From NCBI GenBank assembly GCA_002369195.1, contig DFEW01000073.1, positions 34,352-69,056 on the forward strand: a stretch of 34,705 bases of DNA, in the 5' to 3' direction. Below, piece after piece: positions 14,788 to 22,317 of this stretch; the first letter of the stretch is position 1, and every line of letters starts with the position of its first letter. Position numbers and translations under genes: made by a program. The stretch comes from Christensenella sp. UBA3792 (GTDB taxonomy: Bacteria > Bacillota > Clostridia > Christensenellales > CAG-138). Under the pieces are notes generated by a model. It was given only the letters and a program-made list of their open reading frames with translations. It was not told the DNA's origin and made no database searches.

Positions 14788-15246
14788 CTATGCCTCCATC
14801 TTTCGGATCAGCTTGACCAGCGCGCCGTCGTTGATCCCGTCGATCATGTCGCGGCTCATGCAATGCACGGTGAAGCGGTTTTCCTCCACGCGTACCGTGA
14901 TCGTGCCGGGCGTCAGCGTGATCGAGTTTGCGAGCAAAAACCGCCCGAAGCGGGTTTTGAGATCGGTATCAAAGACGACAAGGTTCTTCTGCACCTTACG
15001 GTGCCGCCGCCAGATCAGCCGGATCATCACCACGTTCGATCGCACGATCTCAAAGACCAGTACGCAGAGGTACGCGGCGAACAGCGGGATCCGCCGCAGA
15101 AAGCGCAGGTCCTTCTTGGGCGTATAGCCGAACAGCGCATAGCTGAGCAGTCCGACCGCGGCTGTGATGGCCGCGCCGAACAGAACGATCTCCAAGGTGA
15201 CGGAGCCGTTCAGAATCAGCCATAGACAAAACAACAGCAAATACAT
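14788..15246 (-). CDS. mrpE: Multisubunit cation antiporter subunit MrpE
   Basis: 152 residues. Two membrane spans near the N terminus (LLLFCLWLILNGS, then LEIVLFGAAITAAVGLLSY) and the soluble MrpE domain with LLANSITLTPGTITVRVEENRFTVHCM. The ATG at 15246 is chosen because GAGG stands 8 bases upstream and because this gives the usual MrpE start. A longer open frame begins with a TTG at 15291 but has no ribosome site. First gene of the ten-gene antiporter operon. A convincing promoter was not found in the short gap to the upstream gene; TTTGTA and TATACG about 16 bases apart (15265-15292) are a weak candidate. Confidence 0.9.
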   Translation of the reverse strand: MYLLLFCLWLILNGSVTLEIVLFGAAITAAVGLLSYALFGYTPKKDLRFLRRIPLFAAYLCVLVFEIVRSNVVMIRLIWRRHRKVQKNLVVFDTDLKTRFGRFLLANSITLTPGTITVRVEENRFTVHCMSRDMIDGINDGALVKLIRKMEA

Positions 15247-15292
15247 GACGCTTGCCTCAAAAAACGTATAAGAAATAAGGGTGCTATACAAA

Positions 15293-15308
15293 CCGCGCAG
15301 GCGCGCGG
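15293..15308 (-). terminator. Weak terminator or attenuator between the phosphatase-fold gene and the Mrp operon
   Basis: GC-only stem CCGCGC/GCGCGG (15293-15298 with 15303-15308) with a four-base loop. On the minus strand it is followed only by TTTGTATA, so termination would be partial. Confidence 0.4.
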
Positions 15309-15324
15309 GGAAGAGGAGCTCGGT

Positions 15325-16311
15325 TTACAGGCGAAAATCCGCCCACACGGCGTTGTGATCGGAGAGCTGATCCCCGTTTTCCAGCACCGTGGACACGCAG
15401 CCGTGCCGTACGCACGTCGTGTGCTTTGAAACGATCCAGTCGAGATGGAGCTTTAAGAATCCGTCGCAGGTCGGGCGACGCCGCGTTTCGATGCGCTCGC
15501 CGTTGCAGGCGCGGTAGTCGAAACCCTCGCGCTCGATCGCGCGGAACAGCGGTTCGTGCTCCGTCGCGTCGACGATTTCGCCGGTCTTTTGCTGCCGAAC
15601 GTACTGCGCCTCGGCGGCCTCCTGGCTGTAGTCGAATCCGTTCGTGTTGAAATCTCCGCCGATCAGCACCGGCAGATCGCCGAACATGCGCTTTGCGTGC
15701 GTGAGGATCGCCTCGACCTGCTTTGCGCGTGCCTCGGGCGAGGTGCGGTTTTCAAGGTGCAGACTGACCGCGCCGACGTGCGTTCCGGCGACGTCGAGCT
15801 CGCAGAACACCGCCACGCGCGCGCCGATGCGCTTCTGCTCGTCGAAGTACCAGTTATAGCCCTCCGGCAAATAGAGCGCGTCCGCCTTCACGATCGGCCA
15901 GCGCGAAAAGAGCGTGTTGCCCTCGTAGCCCTTTTGATCGCGCGGGTTCACAAGCTCGATGAACTCGAGCGCGTAGGCATACTGATACCCGAGCCGCTCG
16001 GCAAGCGCGCGGGACGCGTCGATGTTGCCGCTGCGCTCCGTGCCGTCGTCGAACTCGTTTCCAAACAGGATATCGGCATCCTTCAGCGTTTCGCATGATT
16101 GGAGAAAGTCCGCAATCTCCGAGATCCGATACCCGTGCTCCACGTTGAACACCGCCGCACGGATCGTTTCCGGCGGCTTGCGCGCTTTAAGGGGCAAAAG
16201 ACCGGTTTCCGGTCCGTCAAACTGCGGGATTCGGCGCATGACGCGGAACTGACCGTCCGCCGGAACGTCGTCGGACAGACGCACGCGAAGGGAATAAGGG
16301 ATCGCTTCCAT
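15325..16311 (-). CDS. Endonuclease/exonuclease/phosphatase-family protein, cytosolic
   Basis: 328 residues with no signal peptide. The EEP-fold residues are seen in order: Asn and Glu of FNVEHGYR (about 59), NEFDDGT (about 91), HLENRTS (about 190), GGDFNTNG (about 225), LDWIVSKH (about 300) and the end LSDHNAVWADF (about 320). Members cut phosphodiester or phosphomonoester bonds using Mg2+, with substrates from DNA to inositol phosphates and sphingomyelin; the substrate here is not evident. The ATG at 16311 is chosen because GGAG lies about 11 bases upstream and it falls after the promoter; the open frame runs further up but into the promoter. It is divergent from the HAD/ABC operon. Confidence 0.8.
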   Translation of the reverse strand: MEAIPYSLRVRLSDDVPADGQFRVMRRIPQFDGPETGLLPLKARKPPETIRAAVFNVEHGYRISEIADFLQSCETLKDADILFGNEFDDGTERSGNIDASRALAERLGYQYAYALEFIELVNPRDQKGYEGNTLFSRWPIVKADALYLPEGYNWYFDEQKRIGARVAVFCELDVAGTHVGAVSLHLENRTSPEARAKQVEAILTHAKRMFGDLPVLIGGDFNTNGFDYSQEAAEAQYVRQQKTGEIVDATEHEPLFRAIEREGFDYRACNGERIETRRRPTCDGFLKLHLDWIVSKHTTCVRHGCVSTVLENGDQLSDHNAVWADFRL

Positions 16312-16342
16312 TGTATCTCGTTCTCCTGTATAATAAATAGAT

Positions 16343-16371
16343 AGTATACCACTTCGCTCGATCGTTGAAAA
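16343..16371 (-). promoter_or_regulatory. Promoter of the EEP-family gene
   Basis: Minus-strand TTTTCA (16366-16371), 17-base spacer, TATACT (16343-16348), 32 bases before the ATG. Confidence 0.6.
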
Positions 16372-16464
16372 GAGGAACGAGCGAAAATATCTGAAAGAAC
16401 TCCGGAATTGCGGCGCAATATAGTAAAAAATATAGAAATTACGCGCATAATTTTGCAAAATCAA

Positions 16465-16493
16465 TTGACAAGAAAGGCGTCGCGTGGTAAGAT
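16465..16493 (+). promoter_or_regulatory. Promoter of the HAD/ABC importer operon
   Basis: Perfect TTGACA (16465-16470), 17-base spacer, TAAGAT (16488-16493), in an AT-rich gap. A 12-base palindrome ATTTTGCAAAAT (16450-16461) stands just upstream of the -35 box. Confidence 0.88.
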
Positions 16494-16505
16494 TGTGACA
16501 GATGG

Positions 16506-16523
16506 AGCGCAAACGTTTGCGCT
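16506..16523. promoter_or_regulatory. LacI-type operator before the HAD/ABC operon
   Basis: Same 18-bp palindrome as at 5917-5934 (AGCGCAAACGTTTGCGCT), again starting 12 bases after the -10 box. A repressor bound here would stop initiation or early elongation. Confidence 0.87.
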
Positions 16524-16559
16524 TTGTCGTATTTTCTGATGTTAAAGGGAGGAGCGCAA

Positions 16560-17318
16560 ATGATTAAAGCCGTCATGTTCGATATGGGCGGGACACTGGA
16601 GGACCTCTATTCCGACGAAAAAAACGATCGTGCAACGGCATACGCGCTGTTTGAGATTCTGAAAAAGCATGGGATCGAAGTCCCGTATGAGGCGGAACCG
16701 CTTTGGAAGATCGTCGGCGCGGGGATCACGGCGTACAAGAAGAATTCCGAGGTGACGCAGATCGAGCTGAAGCCCGAGGAAATCTGGTGCGACTGGGGAT
16801 TCAAGGATATTCCGGTCGACAGAGAAAAGATCGCCGAAATCAGCGAGGAGATCGCGCACATGTGGGAAACCACGTTCTATGACAGAAAGCTTCGCGAGCA
16901 TGCGGCGGAGATGCTGAAAGGTCTCAAGGAGGACCTCGGACTGCACGTTGCGGTCGTCAGCAATACCGGCAGTCTGTTCCAGGTGTTCGATACGCTCACG
17001 AAGTACGGCGTGCGTCAGTACTTCGATGAGATCACGCTTTCCTCGATCGTCGGCTACCGCAAGCCGCATCCGAACATCTTCCGCATCGCCTGCGCGCAGG
17101 CGAACCTCGATCCGTCCGAATGCGCGTTCGTCGGCGACACGCTCTCACGCGATGTGGTCGGCCCGAGAAAGATGGGGTTCGGTCGGGTGTTCAAGATCAA
17201 CTCGTTTTTGACCAAGCAGAAGGACATCGGCAAGTTCGACGTCGCGCCGGACTACGAGGTTACGGATATCTACGACGTTTACACGCTGCTCAAGAAGGAA
17301 CTGCAGCCGGACGCATAA
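16560..17318 (+). CDS. HAD-superfamily hydrolase (phosphatase-like), first gene of the importer operon
   Basis: 252 residues from MIKAVMFDMGG. HAD motifs: Asp8 nucleophile in FDMGGTL, Ser134 in VVSNTGS, Lys168 in YRKPHPN and GDTLSRD with Asp193/Asp198. A helical cap lies at about 15-95. The second Asp of the usual DxD is Gly10; phosphonatases have Ala there, and many FDMGGTL hydrolases have Gly. Such enzymes dephosphorylate small metabolites or cleave C-P bonds. The ATG at 16560 follows GGGAGG by about 7 bases; a TTG at 16524 in the same frame would start inside the operator edge and is less likely. Position next to an importer suggests that it processes the imported compound (inference). Confidence 0.85.
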   Translation: MIKAVMFDMGGTLEDLYSDEKNDRATAYALFEILKKHGIEVPYEAEPLWKIVGAGITAYKKNSEVTQIELKPEEIWCDWGFKDIPVDREKIAEISEEIAHMWETTFYDRKLREHAAEMLKGLKEDLGLHVAVVSNTGSLFQVFDTLTKYGVRQYFDEITLSSIVGYRKPHPNIFRIACAQANLDPSECAFVGDTLSRDVVGPRKMGFGRVFKINSFLTKQKDIGKFDVAPDYEVTDIYDVYTLLKKELQPDA

Positions 17319-17348
17319 GGTTTTCAATCCCGAAATGGAGGTTATCAC

Positions 17349-19190
17349 ATGGCAAAGAAAGGATGGAAACGTCCGCCGATGACAAAGGCGCGGTTCAAGA
17401 ACCAGTTCTTGAGCGTGATCGGCAATCCGTTCAACATGATCGTGCTTTTTACGCTGATCCTGCTGTTCATTACGATTGTCATTCCGCTCCTGTCCATGGT
17501 GCAGAACACGTTTGTCGTCGCAAAATCGGAGCTGAGAAACATTCCCGGCTCGAAGGTGGGCGATTATACACTCTGGTACTGGAAGTATCTTCTGGCGAGC
17601 CCGCTGACCAAGACGATCCTGTGGGTCCCGCTTCGCAACTCCCTGATCATCGGCGCATTCGTTACCGTCATCTCCGTCCCGCTCGGCGCGTTGATGGCGT
17701 GGCTGATGGTGCGCACCGACATCCCCTGCAAGGGGCTTCTGTCCGCGCTCATCCTGATTCCGTACATGATCCCGTCCTGGTGCAAAGCACTTTCGTGGAT
17801 GACGATCTTCCGCAACCCCAGCATGGGCGGCAACGGCGTGTTATCCAGTTTAGGCATACCGGTGCCGGATGCGCTGGCGTCCGGCTTTGCCCCGATCATC
17901 ATCGTCATGACGATGCACTACTATGCGTTCTCATACATCATGGCGAGCGGCGCGCTGCGCTCGATCAACTCCGAGCTTGAGGAGATGGGCGAGATTCAGG
18001 GCGCAAGCAAGGCACAGATTCTAAAGAGCATCACGCTGCCGCTGATCCTGCCTTCGATCCTCTCGGCGACGATCATGACGATCAGTAAGTCGATCGGCAC
18101 CTACGGCGTGGCGGCGCGTCTTGGCGGCAACAACGCGGACGGCACCCCGTTCTATGTGCTTGCAACGCGCATGAAGGACTTCATCAACAACAGTCCGAAG
18201 GGCGTCGGCTATGCGATGTCCATCCTCATGATCCTGCTCGCGGCGGGCACGATCATCGTCAACCAGCGCCTGATCGGCACGCGCAAATCGTACGCGACGA
18301 TCGGCGGCAAGGGCACGCGCTCGAACCTCATCCCGCTGCGCGGCGCAAAGTGGCCGATGCTGATCATCATCACGATCTTTTTGATCGCGGCAATGGTCAT
18401 GCCGGTGTTCTTCCTCGTGATGGAATCGTTCCAGGTCGTGCCGGGCGGCGGCTACGGCGCGGATAACCTTACGCTGTATGCGTGGATCGGCGAGCTGCAG
18501 AGCGCTCCGAACCCGGCCTTTAACCAGAACGGCCTGTTCCGCAATTCCGAGTTCACCAGAGCGCTGCTGAACACCGTCAAGCTCTCCCTGATCGCATCGC
18601 TCGTCACCGCAACGTTCGGTCAGTTCTTCGGCTATATCACGACCCGCGGCCGCGGCAAGTGGTACGGCAACATGGTCGAGCAGCTGATCTTTATCCCGTA
18701 CCTGATGCCGGGCGTCGCATTCTCCGCAATCTACTTCGCAATGTTCTCGCAGCCGCGTCTCGGCGGACTCATTCCTTCGCTGTACGGCACGTTCGCGCTG
18801 ATCCTCATCGTCTCGATCGTCAAGCACTTCCCGTTCGCCAGCCGTTCCGGCTCCTCGAACATGATGCAGATCTCGGTTGAGCTGGAGGAAGCGGCGACGA
18901 TCAACGGCGCCGGATTCTGGCGCAGGATCGGAAGCATCGTCATTCCGCTGGCAAAGAACGGCTTCCTCTCTGGCTTCCTGCTCTCCTTCATCAGCATCGC
19001 AAAAGAGCTCGACCTGATCGCCATTCTGATGACGCCGAAAAACTACACGCTGTCCTTCCTCGCATTCGACTATTCGAAGGAAGCGATGCCGCAGGTGGCG
19101 GACGCGATCTGTATCGTCATCATCGCGTTCATTCTGATCACGAACCGCATTGCGGATAAGCTCGGCGGCAACGTCAGCAAGAGCATGTAA
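17349..19190 (+). CDS. ABC transporter permease with two fused membrane domains
   Basis: 613 residues. Two binding-protein-dependent permease domains in one chain, each with the loop that docks on the ATPase: EEMGEIQGASKAQILKSITL at about 211 and EEAATINGAGFWRRIGSIVI at about 514. About 12 membrane spans, split by a hydrophilic linker near 300-330. The fused layout is that of FbpB/AfuB-type importers (iron, hexose phosphate, some phosphonates). GGAGG lies 8 bases before the ATG, 30 bases after the HAD gene. It forms the membrane channel for the ATPase and lipoprotein encoded next. Substrate cannot be deduced from this subunit. Confidence 0.92.
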   Translation: MAKKGWKRPPMTKARFKNQFLSVIGNPFNMIVLFTLILLFITIVIPLLSMVQNTFVVAKSELRNIPGSKVGDYTLWYWKYLLASPLTKTILWVPLRNSLIIGAFVTVISVPLGALMAWLMVRTDIPCKGLLSALILIPYMIPSWCKALSWMTIFRNPSMGGNGVLSSLGIPVPDALASGFAPIIIVMTMHYYAFSYIMASGALRSINSELEEMGEIQGASKAQILKSITLPLILPSILSATIMTISKSIGTYGVAARLGGNNADGTPFYVLATRMKDFINNSPKGVGYAMSILMILLAAGTIIVNQRLIGTRKSYATIGGKGTRSNLIPLRGAKWPMLIIITIFLIAAMVMPVFFLVMESFQVVPGGGYGADNLTLYAWIGELQSAPNPAFNQNGLFRNSEFTRALLNTVKLSLIASLVTATFGQFFGYITTRGRGKWYGNMVEQLIFIPYLMPGVAFSAIYFAMFSQPRLGGLIPSLYGTFALILIVSIVKHFPFASRSGSSNMMQISVELEEAATINGAGFWRRIGSIVIPLAKNGFLSGFLLSFISIAKELDLIAILMTPKNYTLSFLAFDYSKEAMPQVADAICIVIIAFILITNRIADKLGGNVSKSM

Positions 19191-19223
19191 CCCTCATCGA
19201 CCGATTGAAGAAAGGATAAAATC

Positions 19224-20381
19224 ATGAGCAAGATCGTATTAAGTCACATCGATAAATTCTACGGCGAGAACCACGTTCTGCGCGACATCAATCTGACGAT
19301 CGAGGACGGCGATTTCATGACGCTTTTGGGACCGTCCGGCTGCGGCAAAACCACCACGCTGCGCGTTGTCTCCGGTCTCGAAAAGCCGCAGCACGGCACG
19401 ATGACGATCGACGATCGCACGATCATCGACGCCGCGGAGGCCTTCTATGAGTCGCCCAGCAAGCGCGGACTGAACCTCGTGTTCCAGAGCTACGCGCTGT
19501 GGCCCCACATGACGGTGTTCCAGAATGTCGCGTTCGGTCTGAAGATCAAGAAAATGAAGAAGAGCGAGATCGAAGAGACGGTCATGCGCGCGCTGAAGAC
19601 CATGCGCATCGAGGAGTACCGCGACCGGTATCCGAACGAGCTGTCCGGCGGTCAGCAGCAGCGCGTCGCGATCGCCCGCGCGATCGCATCGAGCCCGAAG
19701 CTGCTCCTGCTCGACGAGCCGCTTTCGAACCTCGACGCAAGACTGCGCATCGACATGCGCGCGGAGCTCAAGCGCCTGCACAAGGATACCGGCACGACGA
19801 TCATCTACGTCACGCACGATCAGGTCGAAGCGCTGACGATGTCCACGAAGATCGCGCTGTTCAAGGAAGGCGAGATCTCCCAGATCGACACGCCTCTGGG
19901 TCTCTACACGAACCCGATCGACCTGCAGGCGGCCGACTTCATCGGCAATCCGCGCATCAACTTCATCGACGCGAAGGCGGTCTACAACGGCGACACGCTT
20001 TCGGTCACGAGCGAGTTCGGCACCTATGTGTACCCGCATGAGACCCTGAAGCTCGACGAGCAGATCCCCGAGGGCACCGAGTTCGACTGCGTGCTCGGTC
20101 TGCGCCCCGAAATGGTCGATATCTATACCGAGGATCCGCATCACAAGAACACGGTCGCCGCGAAGGTCTACGCAAACCAGCCCGCGGGCAGCGAAACGCT
20201 CGTCACGCTGACGGTCGGCGACATCGAGTTCCTTGCGATTCAGGTCGGTTTGGTAGAATATGATATGAATCAAGATGTATTTGTTGTCTTGCATCCGGGC
20301 CGCATGAACGTGTATAATAAGGAGACGGGACGGCTCATCAAGTTTGCAAAGACGAAGCATAAGGCAGGCATCGACGACTGA
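19224..20381 (+). CDS. ABC transporter ATPase of the importer
   Basis: 385 residues. Walker A GPSGCGKT (36-43), Q-loop FQSYALWPHM (about 88), signature LSGGQQQR (140-147), Walker B LLLLDEP (160-166) and switch His in YVTHDQVEALTMS. The C-terminal 130 residues form the TOBE-type regulatory domain of the PotA/FbpC/MalK group. It hydrolyses ATP to drive import. AAAGGA stands before the ATG, 33 bases after the permease gene. The spelling of the P-loop and the TOBE domain do not separate iron, sugar-phosphate, polyamine or phosphonate transporters. Confidence 0.93.
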   Translation: MSKIVLSHIDKFYGENHVLRDINLTIEDGDFMTLLGPSGCGKTTTLRVVSGLEKPQHGTMTIDDRTIIDAAEAFYESPSKRGLNLVFQSYALWPHMTVFQNVAFGLKIKKMKKSEIEETVMRALKTMRIEEYRDRYPNELSGGQQQRVAIARAIASSPKLLLLDEPLSNLDARLRIDMRAELKRLHKDTGTTIIYVTHDQVEALTMSTKIALFKEGEISQIDTPLGLYTNPIDLQAADFIGNPRINFIDAKAVYNGDTLSVTSEFGTYVYPHETLKLDEQIPEGTEFDCVLGLRPEMVDIYTEDPHHKNTVAAKVYANQPAGSETLVTLTVGDIEFLAIQVGLVEYDMNQDVFVVLHPGRMNVYNKETGRLIKFAKTKHKAGIDD

Positions 20382-20415
20382 GCACCCGAATATCGATTCA
20401 GAAAGGAACCTCAAC

Positions 20416-21717
20416 ATGAAAAAGATACTTGCAATCCTTCTTGCGTTGACGATGGTCGTGTCGCTTGCGGCATGTACGGGCAGCGAAACGCAGGAACTGC
20501 CGAGCGACGACGGCGCGCCCAAGACGGGCGTTGACGCAATCAACGTGATCGGCGAGGACGGCATCGACTGGAATCACCTCTCGATGGACGAACTGTATGA
20601 AATGGCAAAGGCCGAAGGCGGCACGGTCACGATCTACGCGACGACCGCGGACGCCGATACGGCAAGAAAGTACATCCGCGACAAGTATCCGGATCTCAGC
20701 TTCGAGTACATCTCCTGCGACACCAACACGGTCATGAAGAAGATCGAGATGGAAGCGGAGAGCGGAAACCCGATGGCGGACGTGCTGATGGTCAAGGACG
20801 CTTCCGGCGAAATCTACAATGAGCTCGTGCTCTGGGATCTCGTCAAGGTCTTCTATCCGGCGGATGTGTGCGAACACATCAAGGACGATATGCTGGCGTA
20901 CGGTCTGCCGCTGTACTCCACGTTCAACCCGTGGTTCTACAACACGCGCATGTACGATTCCGTTCCGATCAAGAGCTGGTGGGACATCGTCGAGGGCTAT
21001 AACGTCGACACCCAGGCATTCAAGGATGCGAACGGCAACAACACGCAGTTCTGGACGATCTATTCGAAGGACATCACCGCCCCGTCGTATGCGGCGCTCT
21101 GGGCGCAGCTGATCGTGGACGGCGACAAGCTGGAAGCGCAGTATGAAAAGCAGTACGGCGAAAAGCTCGTCTACACCTATCAGGATCATCTGCAGAACAC
21201 CCCGGGCGTCATGGAGCTTCCGGAGAACAACGCGGGCGTTGAACTGTTCTGGCGCTTCTCGCAGATGACGATTGTTCCGCTGGCGGACGGCGACGCGGTC
21301 GTCGAAGCGGTCAACGATTCGGTCAACGGACCAACGCTCGGTCTGTGCTCGGCATCCAAGCTCGACAACTCCAAGATATCGATGGGCGAGAGCGGCATGG
21401 ACATCGCATGGGTCACGGGTCTGGAACCGTATACCGCGCAGGATGCGGCGGCGTACTCCTACGTGGTTTCCGGCTGCGACAATCCGGCTGGCGCGCGCCT
21501 GTTCATCCGCTTCATGATGGGCGATACCGACGGCACGAGCGGCTGTTATCAGGTGTTCGACAAGCTCGGCCACTGGTCCGTGCGCGACGACGTCGAATAC
21601 AAGAAGTCCGGTATCACGTATGAGGACGTCAACCTCGTTTCGCCGAACTACGCGCAGATCTACGCGAACTACCCGAACGTCAAGGCATACTGGAGTCTCT
21701 GGAACAGCACAAGATAA
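20416..21717 (+). CDS. Substrate-binding lipoprotein of the ABC importer
   Basis: 433 residues. Lipoprotein signal with lipobox LAAC (Cys20), so it is tethered to the outer face of the membrane. The mature part is a type-II periplasmic-binding fold of the iron/AfuA/spermidine group: GGTVTIYATTADADTARKYI at about 73, ADVLMVKDASGEIY, GLPLYSTFNPWFYNTRM and GESGMDIAWVTGLEPYT. The ATG at 20416 follows AAAGGAA by about 8 bases. It has few of the paired Tyr expected for Fe3+ sites, so an organic or phosphorylated ligand is at least as likely as iron (inference). Last gene of the operon, followed by a strong hairpin. Confidence 0.9.
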   Translation: MKKILAILLALTMVVSLAACTGSETQELPSDDGAPKTGVDAINVIGEDGIDWNHLSMDELYEMAKAEGGTVTIYATTADADTARKYIRDKYPDLSFEYISCDTNTVMKKIEMEAESGNPMADVLMVKDASGEIYNELVLWDLVKVFYPADVCEHIKDDMLAYGLPLYSTFNPWFYNTRMYDSVPIKSWWDIVEGYNVDTQAFKDANGNNTQFWTIYSKDITAPSYAALWAQLIVDGDKLEAQYEKQYGEKLVYTYQDHLQNTPGVMELPENNAGVELFWRFSQMTIVPLADGDAVVEAVNDSVNGPTLGLCSASKLDNSKISMGESGMDIAWVTGLEPYTAQDAAAYSYVVSGCDNPAGARLFIRFMMGDTDGTSGCYQVFDKLGHWSVRDDVEYKKSGITYEDVNLVSPNYAQIYANYPNVKAYWSLWNSTR

Positions 21718-21729
21718 TTCGAAGATTCA

Positions 21730-21761
21730 TGCATTCCGCGGGAGCGATCCTGCGGAATGCA
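21730..21761 (+). promoter_or_regulatory. Long GNRA-capped hairpin after the importer operon
   Basis: TGCATTCCGC (21730-21739) pairs with GCGGAATGCA (21752-21761); inside, GGA/TCC closes a GCGA tetraloop, giving about 14 pairs including one G-T. No T-run follows, so it is more likely an mRNA-stabilising or processing element than a simple terminator. It lies 10 bases before the chosen start of the next gene. Confidence 0.6.
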
Positions 21762-21771
21762 CCTCACACTT

Positions 21772-22314
21772 ATGGCAAAGGAACGCTCAAAACTGCAAAG
21801 ACGAATCGACGCCTTTACGCGCGTGCTGTTTCTGGATGAAAACGGCAAGCCGAAAAGTGCGACGTTTCTGTATTCGTTTCTGCTGGCGATCCTCTTCGGC
21901 GTCATCTATGCCGCTTCGTATCTGCTGCTGCTCGACGTGCTGAACAACGCGTTCGGCGCGCTGCCGGTCTTTTGGCAGAACGTGCTGCAGTTTCTGATTC
22001 CGGCGATCGTGGGTTCGATCCCGTGCGTGCTGTCATTTTTCCTGTTCCGGGACGAGAATAAGCGGCTCGTGCCGGATGCATACCTGTGGCTGCTCGCCCT
22101 GCTCGTGCTGTTCATGCTTGCGGCGCTGCTGCTGATCGACTGGTCGGATGCGGCGACCGAGTACGGTCTCTTCTGGATGCTGCTCGGACTGCCGATGCTC
22201 GTCAGCGCGCTTGTCGGCGGCATACCGGCGTTTCTTCTGTACCGCGGTGAGCTGAAAAAACGCAAGGCGGCGCAGGAGCAGGCGAAAAAGAGACCTTCCT
22301 ATTATAACACCTGA
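21772..22314 (+). CDS. Four-span membrane protein of unknown function
   Basis: 180 residues from MAKERSKLQRR. Hydrophobic segments near 33-55, 66-90, 102-123 and 133-158, basic C-terminal tail (ELKKRKAAQEQAKKR). I do not recognise a family. Two in-frame starts are possible, ATG at 21757 and ATG at 21772; neither has a good ribosome site, and the upstream one lies inside the hairpin. The second is preferred because it gives a natural basic N terminus. The next gene starts 3 bases after its stop, so the two are probably co-translated. Confidence 0.65.
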   Translation: MAKERSKLQRRIDAFTRVLFLDENGKPKSATFLYSFLLAILFGVIYAASYLLLLDVLNNAFGALPVFWQNVLQFLIPAIVGSIPCVLSFFLFRDENKRLVPDAYLWLLALLVLFMLAALLLIDWSDAATEYGLFWMLLGLPMLVSALVGGIPAFLLYRGELKKRKAAQEQAKKRPSYYNT

Positions 22315-22317
22315 GAC

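Noticed and set aside
15247..15291. Longer MrpE start at TTG 15291
   Set aside because: No ribosome site; ATG at 15246 has GAGG at good distance and the usual family start.
16560..17318. Assignment as phosphonatase PhnX
   Set aside because: Motif I is DMGG rather than DxAGT and no aminotransferase phnW neighbour is present, so only a general HAD call is made.
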